From contig JAGAOO010000052.1 in NCBI GenBank assembly GCA_017623675.1, forward strand, positions 1 through 52,448: a stretch of DNA of 52,448 bases, given 5' to 3'. Position numbers and translations under genes: made by a program. The notes under the pieces were generated by a model that did no database searches, was not told where the DNA came from, and was given only the letters and a program-made list of their open reading frames with translations. Positions 33,672 through 42,789 of the stretch are shown piece after piece; positions within the stretch are counted from its first letter, which is position 1, and every line of letters begins with the position of its first letter. The DNA is from Lachnospiraceae bacterium (GTDB taxonomy: Bacteria; Bacillota; Clostridia; Lachnospirales; Lachnospiraceae).

Positions 33672-34655
33672 GTGTTAAAGACGATGATAAAACAAGGCAT
33701 TTTGACACTCGTTTGTCTGGTAATTTTGGTACTTTCCGGTTCCTATTGCCTGCCAAGGTTTGAGGTGTATACACCCGCAGGTAACAGGGGTACAGTCGTG
33801 GCAACGGATGTATACAAGAAAGGTTATATGGATCTAAAAGTGAATCAGGATGGGGAAGAAGTGTACTTCACCTGGGATTATTCCGGTAATGAGCCTGGCT
33901 GGAAGAAAGGCGATGTCTTATTAGTTTATGGCGACATTGATACGACCGCGCATGGTTTGGGTTCTAATGTGGATTTGATTGTTGCTAATATGTGGACGGC
34001 TTATTTGATGTTAGGACTTGCTTTGTTGTCGGCGGTTGGCTTTGTGGTATTTCTGATTTTATTCATTAGAAACTGGCGACTGGGAGCATTGCGACAATTC
34101 TCTATGTCACGATTGAAAGAAAATATAATTACAGCCATATTTGGTGTAGAAGTAATTGCGTTATTTCTGTCATTTGTTATTACTGGGGTATATGTTGTTC
34201 AGGTGATTATGATTATCACCAGCCCGCACATTATGACGGGACATGTTGTATCTGTTACCAGAGAAGCAACCAGTGAAACATATTATAATCGAACAACGCA
34301 TTCACAATACCATATTTATAAGAAAACGATAGTAGTTCAATTAGATACACCATATGAAGGTGAAGAGTTGTTTGCCAAAACCTATAGAGAGCGATACGGA
34401 AATTTTGTGCGGGAAGGTGAACCGGCACTGGTGACCTTCAGAACCTGGGAAGACAACAATGGGAAGGTGTACACATATGGGGATTTAGGATTAGGTGTAA
34501 CGGCACTGGTGTTTTTGATACTGCACAAAATTATCAGCAGTATCGTATACCCTAAGGGGAAAAAAGTGCCATTTCAGTTGCTTTCTTTAAAATTGATTCC
34601 GAGCGAAGAGCAGGAAAATAACCAAGAAATTAAAACGCAGACACTTGACAAATAA
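33672..34655 (+). CDS. DUF3592-like multi-pass membrane protein
   Basis: The 327-residue protein has four likely membrane segments (about 8-26, 107-132, 152-180, 268-290) and two extracytoplasmic beta-rich parts. The second, with ITSPHIMTGHVVSVTREA and later EGEPALVTFRTW, resembles DUF3592. Function is unknown. The start is a GTG 11 bases after GGAGG; no closer ATG gives a better fit. The ileS T-box promoter overlaps its 3' end. Confidence 0.65.
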   Translation: MLKTMIKQGILTLVCLVILVLSGSYCLPRFEVYTPAGNRGTVVATDVYKKGYMDLKVNQDGEEVYFTWDYSGNEPGWKKGDVLLVYGDIDTTAHGLGSNVDLIVANMWTAYLMLGLALLSAVGFVVFLILFIRNWRLGALRQFSMSRLKENIITAIFGVEVIALFLSFVITGVYVVQVIMIITSPHIMTGHVVSVTREATSETYYNRTTHSQYHIYKKTIVVQLDTPYEGEELFAKTYRERYGNFVREGEPALVTFRTWEDNNGKVYTYGDLGLGVTALVFLILHKIISSIVYPKGKKVPFQLLSLKLIPSEEQENNQEIKTQTLDK

Positions 34656-34673
34656 ATTCCCTTATTGTAAGGT
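34645..34673 (+). promoter_or_regulatory. Sigma-A promoter for the ileS T-box
   Basis: TTGACA (34645-34650), 17 bases, TAAGGT (34668-34673). It overlaps the last codons of the preceding gene. Confidence 0.65.
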
Positions 34674-34689
34674 GTAAATGATTGTAATT

Positions 34690-35003
34690 CCAATGTTTGT
34701 GTTGGAAGCAATGAAATGAATAGAAACCATAAAAAGGCATAGATGGAGACAGTAGCCTTTCTTGAACATGACAGAGAGCCGGAGCAGGTGGGAACCGGTA
34801 TTAGTAGAGAATCCGTGAACATCACTCCGGAGCCGCAGACCGAAGAAGAGCAATCCTCGTAGACTCTGCCGTAGTTCCTGCGTTAAAGGGAGCGTGAGTA
34901 AATGAAGTGACAGATATTGAATAGTCGCATTCAGAGCTTGTAAGAAATTAGGTGGTATAGCGAAAACAGGAACCTTCGTCCTAATGGATGTAGGTTCCTT
35001 TTG
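34690..35003 (+). ncRNA. tRNA-Ile T-box leader
   Basis: The leader has the T-box stem I with an AGAGAGCC start near 34773 and a pairing of CCGGAG with CTCCGG around a specifier loop in which ATC (34821-34823) reads isoleucine. The conserved T-box AGGTGGTATAGCG lies at 34950-34962, where TGGT would pair with the NCCA end of uncharged tRNA-Ile. A terminator (AGGAACCT at 34968-34975 with AGGTTCCT at 34992-34999, then T) follows. Uncharged tRNA-Ile should favour the antiterminator and turn on ileS. The 5' end is approximate. Confidence 0.93.
34968..35003 (+). terminator. T-box regulated terminator
   Basis: AGGAACCT and AGGTTCCT form the base of an interrupted stem that continues with GTCC and GGAT around TAAT, followed by TTTT. 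It is the off-state of the ileS T-box. Confidence 0.9.
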
Positions 35004-35060
35004 CATGTAAGCAATGAGACGAGCGGTCATTAAAACGCAAATTAGGAAAGGAAGAGACAA

Positions 35061-38000
35061 ATGTACGAAAAGGTATCTGCAAATCTGAATTTCGTAGAAC
35101 GAGAAGCAAAAGTAGAACAGTTCTGGAAAGACAACAAGATTTTTGAAAAGAGTATTGAGGAAAAGGAAGGATGTCCGGTTTACACCTTCTATGACGGACC
35201 TCCTACGGCTAACGGAAAGCCGCACATTGGTCATGTATTAACCCGTGTTATCAAGGATATGATTCCACGTTACCAGACCATGAAGGGGCATAAGATTATA
35301 AGAAAGGCAGGCTGGGATACCCATGGTCTTCCGGTTGAGTTAGAGATTGAAAAGGAACTGGGTATTGATGGTAAGGAACAGATTGAAGCATACGGTCTGG
35401 ATCCATTTATCCGGAAATGCAAGGAGTCTGTATGGCAGTATAAGGGAATGTGGGAAGAGTTCTCAGGCAAGGTCGGCTTCTGGGCTGATATGGATGACCC
35501 GTATGTAACTTATCATAATACATTTATCGAGTCTGAATGGTGGGCTCTTAAAAAAATCTGGGATGATGGATTACTATACAAGGGATTTAAGATTGTTCCA
35601 TACTGCCCTCGCTGTGGCACACCGCTTTCCTCTCATGAGGTAGCACAGGGGTATAAGACAGTTAAGGAGCGTTCCGCCGTTGTACGTTTTAAGTGTGTAG
35701 GCGAAGATGCATATTTCCTGGCATGGACAACTACTCCATGGACGCTTCCGTCCAACGTGGCACTTTGTGTAAATCCGGACGAGGAATACTGCAAGGTAAA
35801 AGCTGCAGACGGCAAGGTATATTATATGGCAAAGGCACTTCTTGACAACGTTCTTGGCAAAATTGAACGGGAAGAAGGCGTACCTGCTTATGAGATATTA
35901 GAAACCTATAAGGGTATCGATTTAGAAAGAAAAGAATATGAGCCATTATTTGAGTGCACGAAGAATTATGTGGCTAAGCTTAAAGAAAAAGGACATTACA
36001 TTACCTGTGATTCCTATGTAACCATGTCAGATGGTACCGGTATCGTTCATATTGCACCTGCATTTGGTGAGGATGATGCCAATGTTGGACGTAAGTATGG
36101 CCTTCCATTTGTTCAATTCGTAAATGGTAAGGGCGAAATGACAGAAGATACCCCATACGCAGGTATGTGGGTAAAGGATGCAGATAAAGAGGTGCTTGTG
36201 GATCTTGAGAAAGCAGGTTTGCTCTTTGATGCTCCTAAGTTCGAACATGAATATCCACACTGCTGGAGATGTGACAAGCCTCTGATTTACTATGCAAGAG
36301 ATACCTGGTTCATCAAGATGTCTGCTGTAAAGGATCGCTTGGTGAAGAATAATAATACGGTTAACTGGATCCCGGAAGGTATTGGTAAAGGACGGTTCGG
36401 TTCATGGCTTGAAAATGTACAGGATTGGGGACTTTCCCGGAACAGATACTGGGGAACTCCGCTTAATATCTGGCAGTGTTCCTGTGGCAAGCAGCATGCC
36501 ATCGGCTCCATTGAGGAATTAAAGAGCATGAGTAAGAATTGTCCGGATGACATTGAACTTCACCGCCCATATATTGATGCTGTAACGATTACCTGCCCGG
36601 ATTGTGGTGGCGAAATGAAGAGAGTACCGGAGGTTATCGACTGCTGGTTTGATTCCGGTGCTATGCCATTTGCACAGTGGCATTATCCATTTGAAAATCA
36701 GGACATTTTTGAAGAGAACTTCCCTGCTGACTTCATTAGTGAGGCCGTTGACCAGACGCGTGGCTGGTTCTACTCTCTGATGGCAATTTCAACCTTATTG
36801 TTTGATAAGGCACCATATAAGAATGTTATTGTACTTGGCCATGTTCTTGACAAAGATGGTAATAAAATGAGTAAGTCGAAGGGGAACGCAGTAGACCCGA
36901 TGGAAGCCTTGAATAAGTTCGGTGCAGATGCTATTCGCTGGTACTTCTATAGCAACTCTGCTCCGTGGCTGCCAAACCGTTTCCATGAAGATGCGGTTGT
37001 GGAAGGACAACGTAAGTTCATGGGTACTTTATGGAACACTTATGCATTCTATGTACTCTATGCAGAGATTGACCAGTTCGATCCTACAAAATATACCTTA
37101 GATTATGATAAGTTATCTGTCATGGATAAATGGTTATTATCGAAGTTACATTCTGCAATTAAGACGGTGGATGAGTCACTTGGGGCTTATAAGATTCCGG
37201 AAGCGACAAGAGCATTATCAGACTTTGTAGATGATATGAGTAACTGGTATGTAAGACGTGGCCGTGAGCGCTATTGGGCAAAGGGAATGGAACAGGATAA
37301 GATTAATGCTTACATGACATTATATACAGCTTTAGTTGAAATCTGTAAGGCTTCGGCTCCAATGATTCCATTCCTGACAGAAGATATTTATCAGAATCTT
37401 GTTCGCAGTTTGGATAAGACGGCACCGGAGAGTATCCATCTGTGTGACTTCCCGGTTGCAAATGAGGCATTTATAGATAAAGACTTAGAGGCAGATATGG
37501 ATGAGGTGCTTCATGTAGTAGTTCTTGGACGTGCAGCCCGTAACGCAGCAAATATCAAGAACCGTCAGCCAATCGGAACCATGTATATCAAGGCTGAGAA
37601 GCCACTTTCAGAGTTCTTTGTAGAGATTATTGAGGATGAGTTGAATGTGAAGGATGCTCAGTTCAAGGATGATGTATCTGCATTTACATCCTATAGCTTC
37701 AAACCACAGCTTCGTACAGTTGGTCCTAAGTATGGCAAGCAGTTAGGCGGAATCAAGCAGTATCTGGCTTCCGTAGATGGTAATCAGGCAATGGGACAGC
37801 TTAAGAGCGAGGGTGCGATTAGTTTTGATGTAGATGGTGTGACTGTATCTCTTGCAGAAGAAGACTTACTGATTGAAGCAGCTCAGATGGAAGGCTTTAT
37901 GTCTCAGCAGGATAATAAGGTTACGGTAGTATTGGATACCAATCTGACAGAAGACTTAATCGAAGAAGGGTTTGTTCGTGAAATTGTATCAAAGATTCAG

Positions 38001-38219
38001 ACTATGCGTAAGGATAAAGATGCAGATTTCCAGGTGACAGACCGTATTACGATTTATGTGACTGATAACGACAAGATTGCTGATATCATGAAGAAAAATG
38101 AAGAGGCAGTTAAGAGTGATACCTTAGCCGAGTCAATCGTTTATGGCTCTACCGATGGAGTAGTAAAGGACTGGAATATCAACGGTGAAAAGGTAACACT
38201 TGGTATCAAGAAGAACTAG
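35061..38219 (+). CDS. ileS: Isoleucyl-tRNA synthetase, type 2
   Basis: IleS charges tRNA-Ile. The 1052-residue protein has the class I motifs GKPHIGHV near residue 52 and NKMSKSKGN near 600, the editing (CP1) domain with GTGIVHIAPAFGEDD and the WDTHGLPVE motif, and the long C-terminal region typical of the eukaryote-like IleRS2 form found in many Clostridia. IleRS2 enzymes are known for low sensitivity to mupirocin. It is controlled by an isoleucine T-box. A GGAAGAG site lies before the ATG and a strong terminator follows. Confidence 0.97.
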   Translation: MYEKVSANLNFVEREAKVEQFWKDNKIFEKSIEEKEGCPVYTFYDGPPTANGKPHIGHVLTRVIKDMIPRYQTMKGHKIIRKAGWDTHGLPVELEIEKELGIDGKEQIEAYGLDPFIRKCKESVWQYKGMWEEFSGKVGFWADMDDPYVTYHNTFIESEWWALKKIWDDGLLYKGFKIVPYCPRCGTPLSSHEVAQGYKTVKERSAVVRFKCVGEDAYFLAWTTTPWTLPSNVALCVNPDEEYCKVKAADGKVYYMAKALLDNVLGKIEREEGVPAYEILETYKGIDLERKEYEPLFECTKNYVAKLKEKGHYITCDSYVTMSDGTGIVHIAPAFGEDDANVGRKYGLPFVQFVNGKGEMTEDTPYAGMWVKDADKEVLVDLEKAGLLFDAPKFEHEYPHCWRCDKPLIYYARDTWFIKMSAVKDRLVKNNNTVNWIPEGIGKGRFGSWLENVQDWGLSRNRYWGTPLNIWQCSCGKQHAIGSIEELKSMSKNCPDDIELHRPYIDAVTITCPDCGGEMKRVPEVIDCWFDSGAMPFAQWHYPFENQDIFEENFPADFISEAVDQTRGWFYSLMAISTLLFDKAPYKNVIVLGHVLDKDGNKMSKSKGNAVDPMEALNKFGADAIRWYFYSNSAPWLPNRFHEDAVVEGQRKFMGTLWNTYAFYVLYAEIDQFDPTKYTLDYDKLSVMDKWLLSKLHSAIKTVDESLGAYKIPEATRALSDFVDDMSNWYVRRGRERYWAKGMEQDKINAYMTLYTALVEICKASAPMIPFLTEDIYQNLVRSLDKTAPESIHLCDFPVANEAFIDKDLEADMDEVLHVVVLGRAARNAANIKNRQPIGTMYIKAEKPLSEFFVEIIEDELNVKDAQFKDDVSAFTSYSFKPQLRTVGPKYGKQLGGIKQYLASVDGNQAMGQLKSEGAISFDVDGVTVSLAEEDLLIEAAQMEGFMSQQDNKVTVVLDTNLTEDLIEEGFVREIVSKIQTMRKDKDADFQVTDRITIYVTDNDKIADIMKKNEEAVKSDTLAESIVYGSTDGVVKDWNINGEKVTLGIKKN

Positions 38220-38262
38220 TTTTAGTTGATATATCAATAATAAATGGATTGAATGAAATTAC

Positions 38263-38318
38263 CCCCTACCACTGACATTGATGTGATAATGAATGTTGGT
38301 GGTAGGGGATTTTTATTT
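38263..38318 (+). terminator. Intrinsic terminator of ileS
   Basis: CCCCTACCAC (38263-38272) pairs with GTGGTAGGGG (38299-38308), and the stem extends inward through GACATT and AATGTT, before a T-rich tract. The first palindromic site of the HipA operon starts in the tract. Confidence 0.9.
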
Positions 38319-38375
38319 GACGTGCGACAAATAATATGCTATAAAAAGTATAGAGATATTTGACGTGCGACAAAT
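38315..38375 (+). promoter_or_regulatory. Twin palindromic operators and promoter
   Basis: ATTTGACGTGCGACAAAT occurs identically at 38315-38332 and 38358-38375, 43 bp apart (about four helical turns). Each is a near-perfect palindrome, ATTTGnCGnnCGnCAAAT. The first copy contains TTGACG (38317-38322), which with TATAAA (38340-38345) forms a promoter with 17-base spacing. A half-site ATTTGTCAA lies at 38397-38405. A repressor dimer on these sites would block the -35. Confidence 0.8.
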
Positions 38376-38432
38376 GATTTGGTTTGAATAAGATTTATTT
38401 GTCAATAATAGAAATGGGGGGTGACAGAAGCT

Positions 38433-39239
38433 ATGAATATTATTCATGAAAAACAAGATTTAACGTATTTGAATTGGTCACATATTCGAACCTCCAGTGG
38501 AACAGCCGGAACATTTTTGAAATCCGAATCCAACCTGGATGGTAGGAAAAGATACTATAAATTGTCTAATTTTGATTCCTCGAGAGGCGTGATTGGGCAT
38601 GAATGTGTAAATGAAATCATTGTTGACCGATTACTCACATTGTTAGGAGTGGAGCATTTATCATACGAACTGGTTCATGCGGATATCGAAATAGAGAATA
38701 AACGATACAGCACATATTTATGTTCATCAGAGGATTTTAAGAAACGAGGCGAAAGCAAAATAGCATTGGATGATTTTTACACAGCGAATGCTAAGAAGGG
38801 AGAATCTCATTATGAATTTTGTGCGCGTATGAATTGGCAGAGATATATAGATACCATGCTTGCGGTGGATTATATTATATTGAATAGAGATCGGCATGGA
38901 GCGAATATTGAAGTGTTAAGGAATGCAAGAGCACATACACTTCGAATAGCACCTCTGTTTGATCATGGACTATCATTATTATATTCTTGTACCACCGAGG
39001 AAGAGGTTATGAAATTTGACATTTTTGAGGATAAGAAGTGCCAAAACTTCATTGGAAGCCATTCCTGTTATGATAACCTGAAGCTAATTCGCAATAAAAG
39101 TGGGATATTTAAAAACAAATTAAAGAAATCAGATAAAGACTTTTTACTGGAAGGGTTAGAAAATGTTTTGCCAGAGGTATTCATAGAGAAAATCTGGGCG
39201 ATGATATATGAAAGGTATGAGATATATGAAAATATATGA
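38433..39239 (+). CDS. HipA-core protein kinase (possible toxin)
   Basis: The 268-residue protein has the HipA kinase core without the usual N-terminal subdomain: a Ser/Gly loop SSGTAGTFLK (21-30), a likely ATP Lys in YYKLS (43), a conserved Glu (57), the catalytic loop NRDRHGAN (151-158) and the metal Asp in PLFDHGLS (174-181). HipA kinases phosphorylate tRNA synthetases or translation factors and act as toxins when free. The kinase set is complete. GGGGGGTGAC before the ATG at 38433 sets the start. It overlaps the next gene by 14 bases and sits behind paired palindromes, which suggests an autoregulated two-gene module. It is not a full HipAB: no hipB-like small gene precedes it. Confidence 0.85.
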   Translation: MNIIHEKQDLTYLNWSHIRTSSGTAGTFLKSESNLDGRKRYYKLSNFDSSRGVIGHECVNEIIVDRLLTLLGVEHLSYELVHADIEIENKRYSTYLCSSEDFKKRGESKIALDDFYTANAKKGESHYEFCARMNWQRYIDTMLAVDYIILNRDRHGANIEVLRNARAHTLRIAPLFDHGLSLLYSCTTEEEVMKFDIFEDKKCQNFIGSHSCYDNLKLIRNKSGIFKNKLKKSDKDFLLEGLENVLPEVFIEKIWAMIYERYEIYENI

Positions 39240-40023
39240 GATATTGGATGAAGAGAATAAAATAAATATAGGTGTTCTTCTGTATTTCGAAAAGAAAAAA
39301 GAATTTATCATTGAGCTTCAAAGCAATATTGATGAGTGGATGGCACCATTGTTGTTTACGAATCTCGTGAAAAATCAGATATATACAGTTCCAAGAAAAA
39401 TGGCTTATATGTGGGTAAAAGAAAGAATCATTCCAAGTGGAAGACAAAATATAAGTGAAATCTTAAAAAATCACAAAATGGAAGTCTATGATGAGATGAA
39501 ATTCTTGGAATTATCTAAGGGAAAATGTTCGCAGGATAGTATGTATATTAGGAAAATCGATGAGTTGCCGGAATATGTGATAGAAAGAAGAAAAAGAAAT
39601 GTGGTGGATCTGGTTGTATGTGATGGATGGAAAATTCTATGCTTCTTTGAAAATGATATTGTGAAACGTGTTGACATGACAGAACTTTCGTATGTGGATG
39701 GAATTTCGAAAATAATTAACAATAAAAAGTTATATCAGTCATGTAAAGTAGGGACAGGCGGATACTCGATTACGTTCGATGACGCAATTGATATATCATC
39801 GTCTATTCTTTATGAACATGGAGATATCCTTCCAATTTCCAGAAACGATTTTATCTGTTTTGCAAGAAATAATCTGTTGGATACATCAGAGTGCTGTGAA
39901 TTATTAGAGTGTTCAAGGCAAAATGTTTCATATATGATAAGGCACGAACAATTAAATCCTATCAAGGAAGACATAAAGGGGAATTTGTACCTAAAAGGTG
40001 AGATTGTTAAGAATATGTGGTAG
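39226..40023 (+). CDS. DUF2442-HTH partner of HipA-like kinase
   Basis: The 265-residue protein has an N-terminal half I do not recognise (1-125), a DUF2442-like segment (about 128-200: VCDGWKILCFFEN, VKRVDMTEL, DISSSILYEHG) and a C-terminal helix-turn-helix (about 214-262: LLDTSECCELLECSRQNVSYMI, then YLKGEIV, like excisionase/MerR HTH). The quoted HTH stretch is split by a turn. The likely role is to bind the paired palindromes upstream and to restrain or report on the kinase. The ATG at 39226 is favoured by AAAGGT nine bases before; two earlier ATGs at 39208 and 39217 are possible. The operon is AT-rich compared with ileS and glgP, hinting at acquisition. Confidence 0.7.
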   Translation: MKIYEILDEENKINIGVLLYFEKKKEFIIELQSNIDEWMAPLLFTNLVKNQIYTVPRKMAYMWVKERIIPSGRQNISEILKNHKMEVYDEMKFLELSKGKCSQDSMYIRKIDELPEYVIERRKRNVVDLVVCDGWKILCFFENDIVKRVDMTELSYVDGISKIINNKKLYQSCKVGTGGYSITFDDAIDISSSILYEHGDILPISRNDFICFARNNLLDTSECCELLECSRQNVSYMIRHEQLNPIKEDIKGNLYLKGEIVKNMW

Positions 40024-40087
40024 TCACTTCAAAATATGTCAGTTTTACCATTCTTTGGGGAAAATGTAATTATTTTTGAGATATTGG

Positions 40088-40116
40088 TTGAGTTATCAGA
40101 TTGTTTCTGATAAAAT
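40088..40116 (+). promoter_or_regulatory. glgP promoter with spacer operator
   Basis: TTGAGT (40088-40093), 17 bases, TAAAAT (40111-40116). Nearly all the spacer is a perfect inverted repeat, TTATCAGA (40093-40100) and TCTGATAA (40106-40113) around TTGTT, which looks like a repressor site between -35 and -10. Confidence 0.7.
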
Positions 40117-40171
40117 ATATGTGATTTTGGGTTTTATAATTCAGGAAAATGCTAAGGAGGCAATAAGGGGA

Positions 40172-42628
40172 ATGAAGAAGAAAAACGATTTCGACAAAGA
40201 AGGATTTAAGAAAGAAGTCATTAATAATGTAAAGACGCTTTATCGTAAGACTATTGATGAAGCAACTCAACAACAGGTATTTCAGGCTGTTGCATACGCA
40301 GTTAAAGATGACATCATTGATCGCTGGATAGCAACTCATAAAGAATATGAGAAGAAGAATGTTAAGACAGTATACTACTTGTCAATGGAATTCTTAATGG
40401 GTCGTGCTTTAGGTAACAACTTGATTAACTTAACCTACTATGACGAGATTAAGGAAGCATTAGAGGAGTTAGGATTTGATATTAATGTAATTGAAGATCA
40501 GGAGCCGGATGCAGCACTTGGTAATGGTGGCTTAGGTCGTCTGGCAGCATGTTTCCTGGATTCTCTTGCTACACTTGGCTATCCTGCATACGGATGTGGC
40601 ATCCGGTATCGTTATGGTATGTTCAAGCAGGCAATTAAGGATGGCTATCAGGTTGAAAAGCCGGATGATTGGTTAAAGGATGGCAATCCATTTGAAGTAC
40701 GTCGTGGTGAATATGCATGTGAAGTTAAGTTTGGCGGTTATGTACGTGTAGAAAACCGGAATGGACGTAATTACTTCATACAGGAAGGATATCAGGCAAT
40801 TCGTGCAGTGCCATATGATTTGCCGGTAATCGGTTATGGTAATAATGTAGTTAACACCTTAAGAATCTGGGATGCAGAAGCAATTCAGGATTTCAATCTG
40901 GATTCATTTGACAAGGGTGAATATCAGAAGGCTGTAGAACAGCAGAATCTGGCAAGAACTATAGTAGAGGTATTATATCCAAACGATAACCATTATGCAG
41001 GTAAGGAATTGCGTTTGAAGCAGCAGTATTTCTTCATTTCTGCTTCCATTCAGACAGCAATTAAGAAGTTTAAGGAAAATAACAGTGATTTACACGATAT
41101 TCCAAAGAAGTTAGTATTCCAGTTAAATGATACCCATCCAACGGTAACCGTTGCAGAGTTAATGAGAATCTTAATGGATGAGGAAGGCTTGGAATGGGAT
41201 GAAGCATGGGAGATTACAACTCATACCTGTGCATACACCAATCATACCATTATGGCAGAAGCTTTGGAGAAATGGCCAATCGAGTTATTCTCAAGACTGC
41301 TTCCTCGTGTATATCAGATTATTGAAGAGATTAACAGACGTTATGTGGCTGAGATTCAGGCAAAATATCCTGGTGACCAGTCTAAGGTTAAGAACATGGC
41401 AATCCTTTACGATGGACAGGTTAAGATGGCTCATCTTGCAATTGCCGGTTCCTTCTCCGTAAATGGTGTTGCACAGCTTCATACAGAAATCTTAAAGAAG
41501 AGAGAATTAAAGGACTTCTACGAGATGCGTCCGGAGCAGTTCAACAACAAGACCAATGGTATTACCCAGAGAAGATTCTTATTACATGGTAATCCGTTGC
41601 TGGCAAACTGGGTAACGGACAAGATTGGTGATGAGTGGATTACTGATTTAAGTCAGATTAGCAAGTTAAAGGTATATGTGGATGATCCTAAGTGCCAGCA
41701 GGAATTCATGAACATTAAGTACCAGAATAAGATTCGTCTGGCAAACTATATTAAGGAACACAATGGTGTAGATGTAGACCCACGTTCTATCTTCGATGTA
41801 CAGGTTAAGCGTTTACATGAGTACAAGAGACAGTTGCTGAACATTTTACATGTTATGCACTTATATAATGAGTTGAAGGCAAATCCTGGCATGGATATGG
41901 TTCCTAGAACCTTTATCTTTGGTGCAAAGGCAGCAGCCGGCTATAAGCGTGCTAAGTTAACAATCAAGTTAATTAATGCAGTGGCAGATGTAATTAATAA
42001 TGATGAATCCATCAAGGGTAAGATTAAGGTGGTATTCATTGAAAACTACCGGGTATCCAATGCTGAGATTATCTTTGCAGCAGCAGATGTCAGCGAGCAG
42101 ATTTCTACCGCTTCCCGTGAAGCTTCCGGTACCGGTAACATGAAGTTCATGTTAAATGGTGCATTAACCTTAGGTACTATGGATGGTGCTAATGTGGAAA
42201 TTGTAGAAGAGGTTGGCATGGAGAATGCATTTATCTTCGGTATGTCAGCAGATGAGGTTATGAAGTATGAGCGGGAAGGTGGATATCATCCAATGGATAT
42301 CTACAATAACAATCAGGCTGTTCGAACCGTATTGACACAGTTGATTAATGGATTCTATTCACCGGAAGATCCTGATTTGTTCCGTGAATTATATGATTCC
42401 TTAACAAAGGAAGATGTATATTTCACTTTGAAGGATTTCGATTCCTATGCAGAAGCTCATAAGAGAATTGATGCTGCGTATCGGGATGAAGCAGCTTGGG
42501 CAAAATCAGCCATGTTGAATACGGCTTGTGCCGGCAAGTTCTCATCTGACCGTACCATTCAGGAATACGTAGATGATATCTGGAAGTTAGAGAAGGTAAC
42601 AGTAAAGCTTCCAAAGACAAGTAAATAA
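40172..42628 (+). CDS. glgP: Glycogen/starch/maltodextrin phosphorylase
   Basis: The enzyme (GT35) releases glucose 1-phosphate from alpha-1,4-glucans using pyridoxal phosphate. The 818-residue protein has the normal length and motifs: YYLSMEFLMGRALGNNL near the start, DAALGNGGLGRLAACFLDS, FQLNDTHPTVTVAELMR, RRVKRLHEYKRQLLN-like VKRLHEYKRQLLN, and EASGTGNMKFMLNGALTLG with the PLP Lys. The frame is open back to 40076, but the ATG at 40172 with AAGGAGG 11 bases upstream gives the usual start. Its own promoter with a palindrome suggests repression under some condition. malQ at 16.6-18.2 kb would act on the same glucans. Confidence 0.96.
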   Translation: MKKKNDFDKEGFKKEVINNVKTLYRKTIDEATQQQVFQAVAYAVKDDIIDRWIATHKEYEKKNVKTVYYLSMEFLMGRALGNNLINLTYYDEIKEALEELGFDINVIEDQEPDAALGNGGLGRLAACFLDSLATLGYPAYGCGIRYRYGMFKQAIKDGYQVEKPDDWLKDGNPFEVRRGEYACEVKFGGYVRVENRNGRNYFIQEGYQAIRAVPYDLPVIGYGNNVVNTLRIWDAEAIQDFNLDSFDKGEYQKAVEQQNLARTIVEVLYPNDNHYAGKELRLKQQYFFISASIQTAIKKFKENNSDLHDIPKKLVFQLNDTHPTVTVAELMRILMDEEGLEWDEAWEITTHTCAYTNHTIMAEALEKWPIELFSRLLPRVYQIIEEINRRYVAEIQAKYPGDQSKVKNMAILYDGQVKMAHLAIAGSFSVNGVAQLHTEILKKRELKDFYEMRPEQFNNKTNGITQRRFLLHGNPLLANWVTDKIGDEWITDLSQISKLKVYVDDPKCQQEFMNIKYQNKIRLANYIKEHNGVDVDPRSIFDVQVKRLHEYKRQLLNILHVMHLYNELKANPGMDMVPRTFIFGAKAAAGYKRAKLTIKLINAVADVINNDESIKGKIKVVFIENYRVSNAEIIFAAADVSEQISTASREASGTGNMKFMLNGALTLGTMDGANVEIVEEVGMENAFIFGMSADEVMKYEREGGYHPMDIYNNNQAVRTVLTQLINGFYSPEDPDLFRELYDSLTKEDVYFTLKDFDSYAEAHKRIDAAYRDEAAWAKSAMLNTACAGKFSSDRTIQEYVDDIWKLEKVTVKLPKTSK

Positions 42629-42661
42629 GACTGAAAGAAAATCAGTTATATAAGAATGAAC

Positions 42662-42693
42662 CCCTCTTCGGCAACGGAGAGGGATTTTCTTTT
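42662..42693 (+). terminator. Intrinsic terminator of glgP
   Basis: CCCTCTTCG (42662-42670) and CGGAGAGGG (42675-42683) around GCAA with one T-G pair, followed by ATTTTCTTTT. Confidence 0.9.
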
Positions 42694-42789
42694 GTCCAAT
42701 CGAATAGGTGACAGCCTATGCAATTGGTTGTAATGGATTACGGTATAATTTTATGACTGCCGAATAAACTGTATATAGGAGGACGAGGC

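Noticed and set aside
40024-40080. Possible terminator after the HTH gene
   Set aside because: CATTCTTT and AAAATG pair poorly around GGGG; the stem is too weak to call.
42744-42770. Possible sigma-E promoter before the spoIID-like gene
   Set aside because: The -10-like AATAAACT has two mismatches to the consensus and the spacer is too short (12 bases), so I do not list it as a feature even though sigma-E control is expected.
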